In this document: in pieces, positions 7,734-16,409 of the stretch
Layout of the letters: each line of letters starts with the position of its first letter
Position numbering within the stretch: position 1 is the stretch's first letter
Assembly (NCBI RefSeq): GCF_900129465.1
Contig: NZ_FSRA01000002.1
Location: forward strand, 1,674,001-1,738,000
Direction: 5' to 3'
Length of the DNA: 64,000 nt
Source of the DNA: Chitinophaga niabensis
GTDB taxonomy: Bacteria > Bacteroidota > Bacteroidia > Chitinophagales > Chitinophagaceae
Position numbers and translations under genes: made by a program
Notes under the pieces: model-generated
Database searches by the model: none
Seen by the model: only the letters and a program-made list of their open reading frames with translations
Told to the model about the DNA's origin: nothing

Positions 7734-9746
7734 ATGATCATCAGACTCCTCATACTTTGCATCATCATCTTCTGTTCCTGTTCCTCAACAAAGCCAGTTG
7801 CAACACAGGTCGCCCCGCCGCCGGTCCTGAAAGCCAGGGCGGAATTCAGGGCAGCCTGGGTGGCTACAGTGGCTAATATCAACTGGCCCAGCAAACCCGG
7901 CCTCAGTACTGCAGAACAACAGGCCGAAGCCATACGCCTGATAGATTCCCTGAAAGATCTTCATTTCAATGCCATTGTTTTCCAGGTCCGCCCCCAGGCA
8001 GATGCTTTATATAAAAGTGACCTTGAGCCATGGTCCTATTACCTCACCGGCACCCAGGGAAAAGCTCCTGACCCTTTCTATGATCCGCTGGACTTTTGGA
8101 TCACCGCAGCGCACGATCGTGGCCTGGAATTACATGTATGGCTGAACCCATACCGTGCACACCATATAACAGGCGGCCCGGTAACAGAAAGTTCCGTGGT
8201 AAAGAAAATGCCCAACCTGGTGGTGAAACTGAAAGAAGGCTACTGGTGGATGGACCCTGCACTGAAAGGAACGCAGGACCATGGTGTAGCCGTAGTGATG
8301 GACCTTGTGAAAAGATATGATATAGACGGCGTACATTTTGACGATTACTTCTACCCATATCCCTCTTACAATGGCAATGCGGATTTCCCGGACAGCACCA
8401 GCTGGAAAGAATACCAAAAGAAAGGCGGGACGCTTTCCCGCGGAGATTGGCGAAGAGAGGCTGTGAATGTTTTCATTGAACGTTTGTATAAAGAAATTAA
8501 AGCAACAAAACCCTTTGTGAAATTTGGTCTCAGTCCATTTGGTATGTACCGCCCCGGCCAACCTGTTCCCATTCCCACCGGTTTTGATCAGTATGCGGAA
8601 TTATATGCGGATGCAAAGCTATGGTTGAACAAAGGATGGATAGACTACTTCTCCCCGCAATTATACTGGACGATCAGATCTGCCTACAGCTATCCTATAT
8701 TGCTGCGCTGGTGGGAAGATGAGAACATCTTACATCGCCATCTCTGGCCGGGTATCAGTTTAGGCACAGACACCAGCGCAAGGAATACTGACGAAACACT
8801 CAACAAGATCATGATCACAAGAGGCATGATCCCGCAAAGCCCCGGCGTGGTGCACTGGCACATCTCTTCCATTACCCGCAGTCCGAATATGGCCAAAGCA
8901 TTGATCAGCGGCCCCTATAAAGAGGATGCCCTGGTGCCTTCCAGTCCCTGGCTGGATGCGAGTCCGCCCATTATGCCGGATGTGCAAACCGCAGTGGAAG
9001 CAGACAGTTTGATCCGGATCACCTGGTCTCATACCAATGCGGCAGATGTTTTCAGGTGGGTAGTATATTACCAGTATGGCAACCAGTGGAATTACCAGAT
9101 CTTCAATCGTCATGATCGTTTTGCAATATTGAAGGTAAAGGAAAACGGAAGGAGCCTGAGCCATGTGGCCGTCACCGCAGTAGACCGTACGGGTAATGAA
9201 AGCATGCGAAAAGACATACAGGTGCAACTTACTGTTGCAGGCATCGTTCCCCGTTCCGGCTGGAACGCTGTAGAAGCCAAACCATACAAATCACATAAAC
9301 CTGTGAAGATCACCATTCATCACGAAGGCTCCCGCTCTAACATAAATGATGATGCTGCAAAACATCTCAGGAATGTGCAGATCTGGGGCATGGGGAAAGA
9401 CAGGAACTGGAGTGATATTCCCTATCATTTCCTGATAGCCCTTGACGGAACAATTTACGAAGGAAGAAATGTAAATACTGCCGGCGAAACTGCTACAGAA
9501 TATGATCCTTCCGGGCATTTGCTGATCTGTTGTATCGGGAACTTCCAGGAGCAGGAAGTACCATCCGCACAGCTGGATGCCCTGGTCCGCCTGATCGCTT
9601 ATGTGAGCAAAAAGTACCGGGTTCCTTATGAAACCATCGCTTCGCACAGGGATTATTCCAAACAAACAACCTGCCCCGGTAAAAACTTATATGCTTACCT
9701 GGAGAATGGGTATATCAAATCCCAGGTGAAGGCCTTGTTACTCTGA
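7734..9746 (+). CDS. Lipoprotein fusing a GHL10 glycosidase to an amidase_2 (peptidoglycan amidase)
   Basis: This 670-residue protein has a lipoprotein-like signal (CSCSS; C14 or C16). Residues about 33-350 match the GHL10/DUF187 fold, with FRAAWVATVANINWPS, HVWLNPYRAHH and DGVHFDDYFYPYP. A middle beta-rich, fibronectin-like segment (about 410-500) follows. The C-terminus (about 515-670) is an N-acetylmuramoyl-L-alanine amidase of the T7 lysozyme/PGRP class with all three zinc ligands: H529 (TIHHEG), H638 (ASHRD) and C647 (TTCPG). From known families, E. coli DigH (YddW), also GHL10, cleaves glycan strands stripped of peptides, and amidases do the stripping. One protein could therefore do both steps in sequence at the outer membrane or periplasm. 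The gene stands alone. Confidence 0.88.
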   Translation: MIIRLLILCIIIFCSCSSTKPVATQVAPPPVLKARAEFRAAWVATVANINWPSKPGLSTAEQQAEAIRLIDSLKDLHFNAIVFQVRPQADALYKSDLEPWSYYLTGTQGKAPDPFYDPLDFWITAAHDRGLELHVWLNPYRAHHITGGPVTESSVVKKMPNLVVKLKEGYWWMDPALKGTQDHGVAVVMDLVKRYDIDGVHFDDYFYPYPSYNGNADFPDSTSWKEYQKKGGTLSRGDWRREAVNVFIERLYKEIKATKPFVKFGLSPFGMYRPGQPVPIPTGFDQYAELYADAKLWLNKGWIDYFSPQLYWTIRSAYSYPILLRWWEDENILHRHLWPGISLGTDTSARNTDETLNKIMITRGMIPQSPGVVHWHISSITRSPNMAKALISGPYKEDALVPSSPWLDASPPIMPDVQTAVEADSLIRITWSHTNAADVFRWVVYYQYGNQWNYQIFNRHDRFAILKVKENGRSLSHVAVTAVDRTGNESMRKDIQVQLTVAGIVPRSGWNAVEAKPYKSHKPVKITIHHEGSRSNINDDAAKHLRNVQIWGMGKDRNWSDIPYHFLIALDGTIYEGRNVNTAGETATEYDPSGHLLICCIGNFQEQEVPSAQLDALVRLIAYVSKKYRVPYETIASHRDYSKQTTCPGKNLYAYLENGYIKSQVKALLL

Positions 9747-9754
9747 TAATGAAA

Positions 9755-9779
9755 GCCCCGTGAATGAACTCCACGGGGC
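9755..9779. terminator. Hairpin between convergent genes
   Basis: GCCCCGTG (9755-9762) pairs with CACGGGGC (9772-9779). It sits between the fusion lipoprotein (+) and the HD-Pnk gene (-). The T-tracts on both sides are short, so it is probably a modest bidirectional terminator. Confidence 0.55.
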
Positions 9780-9826
9780 AATGATAATGATCGATGGCTT
9801 TCTTTGTAAGCCAACCATTATAGTTG

Positions 9827-10933
9827 TTAGCTGACGTAGTATACCACTTCATGTGCTTCCCATAAGGCCGGCACCTCCATTTTACGCACCAGCTTTTCCA
9901 AAGCTGATACTGGTATGACCGCTTCCCTGTTTTTATTCTGAGGGTGCAGTTTTGCATAAGGGACTTCAACATATATGATCTGTACTTCGGCTTTATAGGT
10001 AAGGAAAAGATCGATCAGCTGACTCCGCATCTGGCGTGTGATATTCGTAGCATTCCACACAAAGTTTTTTTTGTTGCGCAGATATTCCTTTGCCTTTTCC
10101 CTGGCTGCCTGAATAGCATGCCCGTTCCCGGTTTTGTCTGTCGCCGCCGTCCCTTGTTCCTGCCTGATATCATCCAGTGAGATCACTGGTATGTCTGAAA
10201 AATGCTTCCTGATATAAGTATCCTTACCGGCACCTGGTAATCCGCTCATCAATATCACCCTTGGTTCCGGATGATCAAAAGGTACATAATCCGGATAAGC
10301 ATCATTCTTTTGCAGATAATGCAGGCGGGCATGGCCGGAAGCAAAAGGCCGGGAAGTACCCCAGCAGCCATGTTCCTTACAGAATTCTGCAAAGCAATCA
10401 ACACGGTAAAGCAGGTCTGCTTTATCATGGCAGGTCCTGCCCAGTACATCAGCCCTTGCGAGCAATGCCAGCCATGCCGTATTCACTTCCAGGCTGGCCG
10501 TGATAATTGTTTTCAGCGGATCACGTTTTTCCAGCAGCCACAGCGGTAAACTATGATGCTTAACAAGTCCGAAGATCTGTTCACGAATAGAAAAAGGAGT
10601 AGGTATATCCCGATAGAGGATTACCCTGGCTGTTTGAGCTCCTTTACGTGCATGTCCTTTTGAAGTGATCCTGCTATCTTCTTCCATAACCGTTGTACTG
10701 CGTTTCTCTACATCATGCAATAGAGCTGACGCCCAGAGGATCTCTTTATCCTGTGGTGAAAGATGCTGGTAAACCGGATCGCCTTCCAGCTCTGCCAGTA
10801 CGATCCGTGTATGTACATCTACATTACCTTCTGCATGATGTATACTATCCTGTGGAATTTCTTTCATTACCTGTACCCAATCGAATTGCTCCTCCAGATA
10901 TTCCCATGATTTATTAGTGCTAATGGTCCACAT
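9827..10933 (-). CDS. HD-Pnk: HD-domain 2',3'-phosphoesterase fused to 5'-OH polynucleotide kinase
   Basis: This 368-residue protein combines an N-terminal HD phosphohydrolase (H33, H41, and the HD pair at 73-74 in ALLHDVEKRS) with a C-terminal P-loop kinase (GLPGAGKDT, 231-239). This is the HD-Pnk architecture characterised in Runella slithyformis, which heals both broken RNA ends. The HD part removes a 2',3'-cyclic phosphate and the kinase phosphorylates the 5'-OH. I chose ATG 10933 over a GTG at 10939 because a strong AAGGAGG sits 5 nt upstream of it, unusual for this phylum. The gene overlaps the stop of the RNA ligase gene by 14 nt, so healing and sealing are encoded together. The damage source (for example a tRNA-cutting toxin) is not visible nearby. 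Confidence 0.88.
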   Translation of the reverse strand: MWTISTNKSWEYLEEQFDWVQVMKEIPQDSIHHAEGNVDVHTRIVLAELEGDPVYQHLSPQDKEILWASALLHDVEKRSTTVMEEDSRITSKGHARKGAQTARVILYRDIPTPFSIREQIFGLVKHHSLPLWLLEKRDPLKTIITASLEVNTAWLALLARADVLGRTCHDKADLLYRVDCFAEFCKEHGCWGTSRPFASGHARLHYLQKNDAYPDYVPFDHPEPRVILMSGLPGAGKDTYIRKHFSDIPVISLDDIRQEQGTAATDKTGNGHAIQAAREKAKEYLRNKKNFVWNATNITRQMRSQLIDLFLTYKAEVQIIYVEVPYAKLHPQNKNREAVIPVSALEKLVRKMEVPALWEAHEVVYYVS

Positions 10934-11627
10934 GATCACCTCCTTCGTAATTTAAACGTGCCCGTTTCCAGTTGCGTGTCCAATGTTCGTCTGTTTGCAC
11001 GTGTCCTTTTCTTACATATTTGAATACATTCAGCGCAAAGTCTTCCTGCGCATAACCATTTTTGTTACGGGTAACAATTCCTTCTCTGATCGTTGGCAGC
11101 CCACTCCCTGCGTTATAAGGATCAAAATTCCCGCGGCTGGCAGCGATCTCCTTTACCTCCTTTTCAAACACTGCCTTTTCAGCGGGAGGACTGAAAAGGC
11201 TGATCTCAGGCACCACTGGTAATTCAAGCATTGCCGCATAGAACTTCGTTTCTTCCCAGCTTAACCATCTTCCGTTTTCCCGCACCGCAAATACAAAAAA
11301 GTGATGATGCAGCTGCCTGTATTCGATGGAATGGACGGCATACAAATTCTCCAGGAAAACTTCCAACGTCCCCAGGTCGTTTTTGATACTCTGCCAGAAA
11401 CGCCGGAGGCTTTCCGTCCATGGCGAAACAGTAGGGGCTGCATGAGAACGCGCAAATACCCCGTATCTGGACAAACAATTGTTTTCTCCGTCCAGCTTTT
11501 CCGTATGCACCAGCTGCGGGATCTTTTTAAGATGGTCCCAATAATCATGCTGGATCCTGTCGTCACTGGTAGTGCCTGGAGAGAAAGGGTAATGATATGT
11601 ACGGCCGTATTTTTGTGAAATAGCCAT
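10920..11627 (-). CDS. RNA ligase (ATP-dependent, Rnl-type nucleotidyltransferase)
   Basis: This 235-residue protein carries the ligase nucleotidyltransferase motifs. Motif I is EKLDGENN with the adenylated lysine K44. A motif III-like stretch is FFVFAV (about 110), motif IV is EGIVTRN (about 184), and motif V is VFKYVRK. It would seal the 3'-OH and 5'-phosphate ends made by the HD-Pnk protein encoded immediately downstream, with which it overlaps. There is no separate C-terminal domain, so it is a minimal ligase of the T4 Rnl2-like superfamily. A -7 element lies upstream (11752-11759 on the minus strand), giving a leader of about 120 nt. Confidence in ligase chemistry is high; the preferred substrate is inferred. 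Confidence 0.88.
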   Translation of the reverse strand: MAISQKYGRTYHYPFSPGTTSDDRIQHDYWDHLKKIPQLVHTEKLDGENNCLSRYGVFARSHAAPTVSPWTESLRRFWQSIKNDLGTLEVFLENLYAVHSIEYRQLHHHFFVFAVRENGRWLSWEETKFYAAMLELPVVPEISLFSPPAEKAVFEKEVKEIAASRGNFDPYNAGSGLPTIREGIVTRNKNGYAQEDFALNVFKYVRKGHVQTDEHWTRNWKRARLNYEGGDHVDH

Positions 11628-11751
11628 GTAATTAATTATTTAATCAACAATAAATTCCCGTACGGCGGCAAGAGATGCCGCTGCAGTATACAGTTTTAAT
11701 ATGTTGATCCGATTACATGACCCAAAGGATTGCAGTTTTTGCGAATTGATG

Positions 11752-11759
11752 CAAAGGTA
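11752..11759 (-). promoter_or_regulatory. -7 element of the RNA-repair operon
   Basis: Read on the minus strand this is TACCTTTG, a full match to TAnnTTTG, inside the 158-bp divergent gap before the RNA ligase gene. The -33 element is not convincing. Confidence 0.45.
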
Positions 11760-11785
11760 AATAATTTATTCACTTATATTGTTGT

Positions 11786-12565
11786 ATGAATAAGCTGCGC
11801 TACTTTTTATTGCTACTTCCTTTTTTTGCAGGAAGTTGGGGAAACAGTAAACCCCAAAGCTGGAAGCTGATCTGGGAAGATCAGTTCAACGGCCCTGAAC
11901 TGGACACCACTAAATGGACGAAGATCCCTCCAAATAAAGCTGATTGGGGCCGCCATATGTCCTCAGACCCGCAATGTTATGCACTAAAAGACGGGCATTT
12001 ATTTCTGAGAGGGATCAACAATCCTGACACCCTCAAAGACCCACGACCTTTCTTAACTGGCGGTATCTACAGCAAGGGGAAATTCGCTTTTCAATACGGA
12101 AAGATAGAGATCCGTGCTAAGTTAGAATGTGCCCAGGGTGCCTGGCCTGCCATGTGGATGCTGGCAGAACATGATAAATACGGAAAGTACCCCAGGAACG
12201 GAGAGATAGACATCATGGAACATTTGAACTACGACAGCATCATTTATCAAACCACCCATTCCTGGTATACACTGGAACTCAAACAAAAGAATAATCCCCC
12301 GCATGGCGGAACCGCAGGATTGAATATCAAAGACTTCAACACCTTTGGCCTGGAATGGTATCCTGATAAGCTTGTATTCACCCTCAACGGAAAAGAAACC
12401 TTCCGCTATCCGCGTGTAAAGGACGTAGACCCATCGCAATGGCCTTATGATCAACCCTTTTATATCATGATAGATCAACAGCTCGGAGGTAACTGGGTAG
12501 GAAAAGTAGACCCGGCACAATTACCCGTTCAGATGATCGTAGATTGGGTGAAGGTGTATCAGTGA
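11786..12565 (+). CDS. Exported GH16 beta-glucanase (laminarinase-like)
   Basis: This 259-residue protein has an N-terminal signal peptide of about 19 residues and one GH16 jelly-roll domain. The catalytic motif GEIDIMEH is complete: nucleophile E140, D142 and acid/base E145. FGLEWYPDKLVFTLNGKE and the closing DWVKVYQ are typical of laminarinase/lichenase relatives. It has no carbohydrate-binding module or sorting tail, so it is probably periplasmic or secreted by another route. It stands alone and divergent from the RNA-repair operon, with no SusC/SusD pair, so it is not part of a classical polysaccharide utilisation locus here. The substrate is likely a beta-1,3 or mixed-linkage glucan. Confidence 0.9.
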   Translation: MNKLRYFLLLLPFFAGSWGNSKPQSWKLIWEDQFNGPELDTTKWTKIPPNKADWGRHMSSDPQCYALKDGHLFLRGINNPDTLKDPRPFLTGGIYSKGKFAFQYGKIEIRAKLECAQGAWPAMWMLAEHDKYGKYPRNGEIDIMEHLNYDSIIYQTTHSWYTLELKQKNNPPHGGTAGLNIKDFNTFGLEWYPDKLVFTLNGKETFRYPRVKDVDPSQWPYDQPFYIMIDQQLGGNWVGKVDPAQLPVQMIVDWVKVYQ

Positions 12566-12673
12566 TCTTTAAGTCCTGTACATCACTCCGCAACGGATGA
12601 TGAAAGATCAGCAGCGACCCGCCTGGGCTAACGGTAGCTATCCTGTGATCTATCAAGATAATCATTTATGAGC

Positions 12674-13552
12674 TCAATTTTTCTGCATTTCAGCATTTAC
12701 AAACTGCAATAATTGTTCCCGCCCACCTTTGATAATGAAGGTTTTTAATGTAAGGTTTTTTGTTTCACCCGGGTTAAGGTCAACAGCAGGGTCTGCATGC
12801 TGGCAGCTACGTTCAGGATTGGTCCACAAGTTACCTGTTTCCTTCGTATAGGTGGCTGCAATCCATTTCTTATCATGAGAAAGGGTGGCAATAAAAGGCT
12901 TATCCGCTTTCCGGGATTTATAATAACGTTTAATACCGTCTTCAGTACGATTGGAAGAAACTGGCCAGGTGTAGGAAACTAAATACCGGCAGGGTATCCA
13001 TTGCCGCAAAGGCATTGTGAGCCGTTCAGGCGTTTCGGATGCCAGGAGATCAAAACCGTTCGTATGATGAACATATGTCCGCTCTAACAAGGTGTCTGAG
13101 AAAAGGGAGTATAGTTTAACACAGGTTACAGCCTGGAGGTTCTGATAAGTGAGGTTAGAATGGTTGGAGAGCGTATAAGTATAACGCAGGCCATCTGCTT
13201 CAAGACGGGCGGTCGCGGTCATCTTTATTTTTCCCTCCAGCTCCGTTTCATAGATAAGCGAATTCCCCTGCACACGCCATACGGGCAAAGATCTTTTATT
13301 TCTGTCACCATTGGTAACAAGATAAAGATGTTCAACCTTATTACTTGTTTTATTTAACCCTGTCACATGTTCGGGAAATTCGATCTCAATCCCACGATCA
13401 TTAGTGGATTGCCCTGGTAATAGGATTTTTAGTAAAGGGAAATCTTTTTGAACAACCATTACTTTTACCCCTGTTGGTAGTGTAACAGACTGCGCAACAG
13501 CCGTAATGTTTGTGGTCAGAAGCAGTAGGAGTATGCAGCGCTTTTGATTCAT
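12674..13552 (-). CDS. Exported protein of unknown function
   Basis: I chose the ATG at 13552 because it starts a signal peptide (MNQKRCILLLLLTTNITAVAQ). Longer forms would overlap the upstream gene. The 292-residue protein is rich in beta-strand pattern, without a family I recognise. LEADGLRYTYTLSNHSNLTYQNLQ and KADKPFIATLSHDKKWIAA resemble the sugar-binding beta-sandwiches found beside glycosidases, but no catalytic residues stand out. It is convergent with the GH16 gene and 34 nt downstream of a membrane-anchored protein gene on the same strand, probably in one transcript. Confidence 0.65.
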   Translation of the reverse strand: MNQKRCILLLLLTTNITAVAQSVTLPTGVKVMVVQKDFPLLKILLPGQSTNDRGIEIEFPEHVTGLNKTSNKVEHLYLVTNGDRNKRSLPVWRVQGNSLIYETELEGKIKMTATARLEADGLRYTYTLSNHSNLTYQNLQAVTCVKLYSLFSDTLLERTYVHHTNGFDLLASETPERLTMPLRQWIPCRYLVSYTWPVSSNRTEDGIKRYYKSRKADKPFIATLSHDKKWIAATYTKETGNLWTNPERSCQHADPAVDLNPGETKNLTLKTFIIKGGREQLLQFVNAEMQKN

Positions 13553-13586
13553 TTTTCTGCTGTTTAATAGATGAATGATATAGATG

Positions 13587-14378
13587 TTAATGATCCTGCC
13601 GGATAAGCTTCCCATTCTTGAAAATACTTCTTTGTATAATGTATGTGCTATAGCTATTTGTATTATACTCCGTTATTACAGTCGAATCATCAGAATATTG
13701 CTCAGTCCTCAATTTCCTGTATATAGAATCAGCACCTTCACGGGGAGCCTTTACTAATACATGTCTTGTTTGGACATCATTGGTATCATTGGCTTTATAA
13801 ATGTCCACTAGTGCAAAGGCTGTATCATGTATGGTTGAATTGCTGAGCTTCCAGTTATACACGGGCTGTTTTTCAAGATCAGACATCACACTGGTAAAAA
13901 ACGTATCTTCAAATATTTCCTTGTATACCTTAAGTTTATTTTTATCTATTTTTTCAGCATGATCGTATAGTATGGTAGTATCGTTTAATTCTATTTCTGT
14001 TATAGTTAAATAAGAACTATGGCAGTCCCATTCATTTTTATATTGAGCAAGGATTTCAATACTTTGGCAGTCTTCGATGTTAAACAGGTATTTTATTTTG
14101 TTTCCCTGGTGGAATATAGTTAGTGCAGGAGACATGGTTCTATACCCTTTTTTTAAGGTATAGGGGTACTGATTACTTAGTGCTACCTGCTGAATGGCAT
14201 TTTCCAACCGTTCAACCCGGCCACTTGTCTCGTACCGGAACAACCCCGGAGTTTCCTGGGATTGAGGCCCGGGCCCGGAGAAATTCCTATAGGCATAAAT
14301 AAAGCCGAAAAGATAAAGTACAAATCCAATGAGGATAATTCCGGCAATAACTGCGAGGGATATTAAGAATGCCTTCAT
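13587..14378 (-). CDS. Membrane-anchored protein of unknown function
   Basis: This 263-residue protein has one N-terminal membrane segment (about residues 5-28), and the remainder is probably periplasmic. The soluble part is polar, rich in Tyr, Asn and Thr, with no recognised domain and one cysteine (EDCQS). It is followed on the same strand by an exported protein gene. Local base composition is more AT-rich than the metabolic genes to the right, in line with the accessory character of the 13.6-17.4 kb region. Confidence 0.65.
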   Translation of the reverse strand: MKAFLISLAVIAGIILIGFVLYLFGFIYAYRNFSGPGPQSQETPGLFRYETSGRVERLENAIQQVALSNQYPYTLKKGYRTMSPALTIFHQGNKIKYLFNIEDCQSIEILAQYKNEWDCHSSYLTITEIELNDTTILYDHAEKIDKNKLKVYKEIFEDTFFTSVMSDLEKQPVYNWKLSNSTIHDTAFALVDIYKANDTNDVQTRHVLVKAPREGADSIYRKLRTEQYSDDSTVITEYNTNSYSTYIIQRSIFKNGKLIRQDH

Positions 14379-14428
14379 AATGGCCAGAGGGTTTAGGATC
14401 TTTATTTTTCTACTTTTGGTGCTTGTAA

Positions 14429-15085
14429 CTATTTAAGCACTTTGTCCACCCAGATCTTTGTTTCAGCTACCAATAAAGACATCACATCTTTTTTTCCTGC
14501 CTTAAACGAATGGTCTGCTCCTTCAAGCTTCACCAGCGTAGCCTTCTTCAAAGAGGAGCATACTGTTTCGATCAGCTCCCAGGTGGCCAGTGTATCTTTA
14601 CTCCCTTGCAGAAAAAGCATAGGGATCTTCAGTTCTTTCAGATGATCTGCCCGATCAATAGAGGGTTTACCGGAAGCATGAAGTGGGAACCCATAGAAAA
14701 CAATGCCGCTTACAGCACTCTCCAGATGAGTTGCCAGGTATTGCGAACTCATGCGTCCTCCAAAAGATTTGCCGGAAACAAATAGAGGTAGTTTAGGATG
14801 CAGTTCCTGTGCTTTTTTGATAGCCGCTTCTATTGTTGCGTGGGCAACAGCCGGTGCATCCGGCCGACCTTTTTTATTTTCGGCAAAAGGAAAATTAAAC
14901 CGCAAGGTGGCTATGCCCACTTTGGAAAGCGCATCCGCCAATGTTTCCATAAACACATGGTCCATACCGGCCCCTGCTCCATGTGCGAGGGTGAAGATGC
15001 ACTTCGGTTTATCCGGTGTGATATATTTTGCAGAAACCTTACCTATAGAAGGCGAAACGTTTAGTTTGAGGGATTTTGTACTCAT
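14429..15085 (-). CDS. Alpha/beta hydrolase of the dienelactone hydrolase/TEX30-KANL3 type
   Basis: This 218-residue cytosolic protein has a complete catalytic triad: S107 in GKSFGG, D164 in QGSKDTLA and H192 in GADHSFK. The LAHGAGAGMDH segment supplies the oxyanion region. This small family has no well-defined substrate; members are annotated as dienelactone-hydrolase-like or TEX30-like. The start codon is immediately after the stop of the broken DUF6194 gene on the same strand, so the two were probably cotranscribed. Confidence 0.85.
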   Translation of the reverse strand: MSTKSLKLNVSPSIGKVSAKYITPDKPKCIFTLAHGAGAGMDHVFMETLADALSKVGIATLRFNFPFAENKKGRPDAPAVAHATIEAAIKKAQELHPKLPLFVSGKSFGGRMSSQYLATHLESAVSGIVFYGFPLHASGKPSIDRADHLKELKIPMLFLQGSKDTLATWELIETVCSSLKKATLVKLEGADHSFKAGKKDVMSLLVAETKIWVDKVLK

Positions 15086-15087
15086 GG

Positions 15088-15505
15088 TTACCCTGATATT
15101 TTATTATACGCTATATGCAAATATTCTTTCAACGATTCGAAGGTTTTCTCAGAGGGGCTTACAACGCAGATCCAGTACATGGAACCATATGTAGGGTGTG
15201 GTAATAGTACATCTTCCTGTGTAAAGTCAATCCCAATGTTCAGGGTGTGCTTCCACACCTTTCTTTTCAGTAAGCCCGCCAAACAGTGGTGTAAAGGTAT
15301 CCTTGTCCACACCAATATTTAACCGATAGGACCCTTCCCTGTTCAGGTTTGAAAAAGTATCATATTCATTATCCTTTGTTACAATGGTTGCAAAGGGGAG
15401 TTTATCGTTCTTTTCGTACATGAAAAAGAAATCCCCGCCTGCTTCAAGGATATTCACCTGCTCAAAATTCTGAGAAATGTACGTCTTTATGGCTTCTATT
15501 GTCAT
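15088..15505 (-). pseudogene. DUF6194 family gene with a frameshift
   Basis: The N-terminal half (ATG at 15505, GAGG upstream) reads MTIEAIKTYISQNFEQ to DTFTPLFGGLTEKK and then stops at 15227. The C-terminal half (IGIDFTQEDVLLPHPTYGS, WICVVSPSEKTFESLK) lies in the next minus-strand frame and ends at 15088. As I remember DUF6194 proteins, these two parts are contiguous in one chain (LNIGV, LFG, DF, PHPxY, NPSE). Going from the first frame to the second means one extra base, most simply in the A-rich GAAAAGAAAGG tract near 15263-15273. It could be a real lesion or a homopolymer sequencing error. The function of the family is unknown. Confidence 0.7.
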
Positions 15506-15627
15506 ATGGCCCTCAAGGTACAAAATTACTCCCAAGGCCCGATATAACTGTAACCTTGAAAGGGATACTTCTTCGGCTTCATGCCAAATATACTGCTTGT
15601 AAAGTGCAGAAATCTTATTTTAGTAGT

Positions 15628-16389
15628 ATGGAGAAAGAATCTGATAAAAAAGAACGATTATCGGCCGTCTGTCAAGGCATTACAGCCAATTACCCACGAT
15701 TGATGAATGCCTTGGAAGCAGGTACAACGAATGAACGCTTCCTTTCCATGACACTCTGGGGCCATTACGAGTCATTTGCGCTGAAGGCTTTTTTTATTGA
15801 TGAGGACGTCGCAAAGGCCAAAAGATATTTTTACAATTGTGGCCTGCGGGATGTTTTTCTCACTGCCAGGTACGATGAAAAGATACTTGACTTCGGAATC
15901 AATCATTTGTCCTATGCATTATTAAGCGACAATGAGACCCTCATCAGAGAATATGCAAACCTTCGCCATAGCAACTATGAGGCAATGATACAAAATGGAA
16001 GAAGCACTCCCATGTTTGCACTCCAGTGCCTGATCAAAGAGGATTGGAGTGAATTTGAACGGGCAATGGCAATTATCAACACTAAGACCATCCGAAAGTT
16101 AGGAATGGCACTGGATGCGGAATTCTATACCGCGCTGGCTGAAAAGAACAAGGAGAAAATTCAACAGGTGATCGAAGAATTGGTATCACCTAAAGTGCAT
16201 AAGAAAAGGAATGTACATCATATACTGAAAAACGAATTCATTTCACATCCCGCTATCGGATATGCAAAGCTCGCCTGGTTAAAAGGCATTGAAGTGGAAA
16301 TTAGAAGCCCTTTAATACCCCGGGAGCTTTTAGAGGTTGCTCCATTGGCGGTGTATGAAGAGATTGACTTGAATGAAACACTTAGTTAA
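15628..16389 (+). CDS. Helical protein, possible Imm49-family immunity protein
   Basis: I chose ATG 15628 because upstream codons in the same frame run antisense through the DUF6194 gene. The protein has 253 residues, is cytosolic and looks all-helical, with paired helices (SMTLWGHYESFALKAFF, FGINHLSYALLSDNETL, ALQCLIKEDWSEFERAM) and a closing IGYAKLAWLKGIEVEI. The pattern resembles Imm49, a predicted immunity family of polymorphic toxin systems, but I cannot confirm this by eye. It is followed 20 nt later by a broken SMI1/KNR4 gene, another immunity-type family. No toxin gene is visible in the window, which suggests orphan immunity genes. Confidence 0.55.
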   Translation: MEKESDKKERLSAVCQGITANYPRLMNALEAGTTNERFLSMTLWGHYESFALKAFFIDEDVAKAKRYFYNCGLRDVFLTARYDEKILDFGINHLSYALLSDNETLIREYANLRHSNYEAMIQNGRSTPMFALQCLIKEDWSEFERAMAIINTKTIRKLGMALDAEFYTALAEKNKEKIQQVIEELVSPKVHKKRNVHHILKNEFISHPAIGYAKLAWLKGIEVEIRSPLIPRELLEVAPLAVYEEIDLNETLS

Positions 16390-16409
16390 TTTTAAGAACA
16401 ACATGCACC

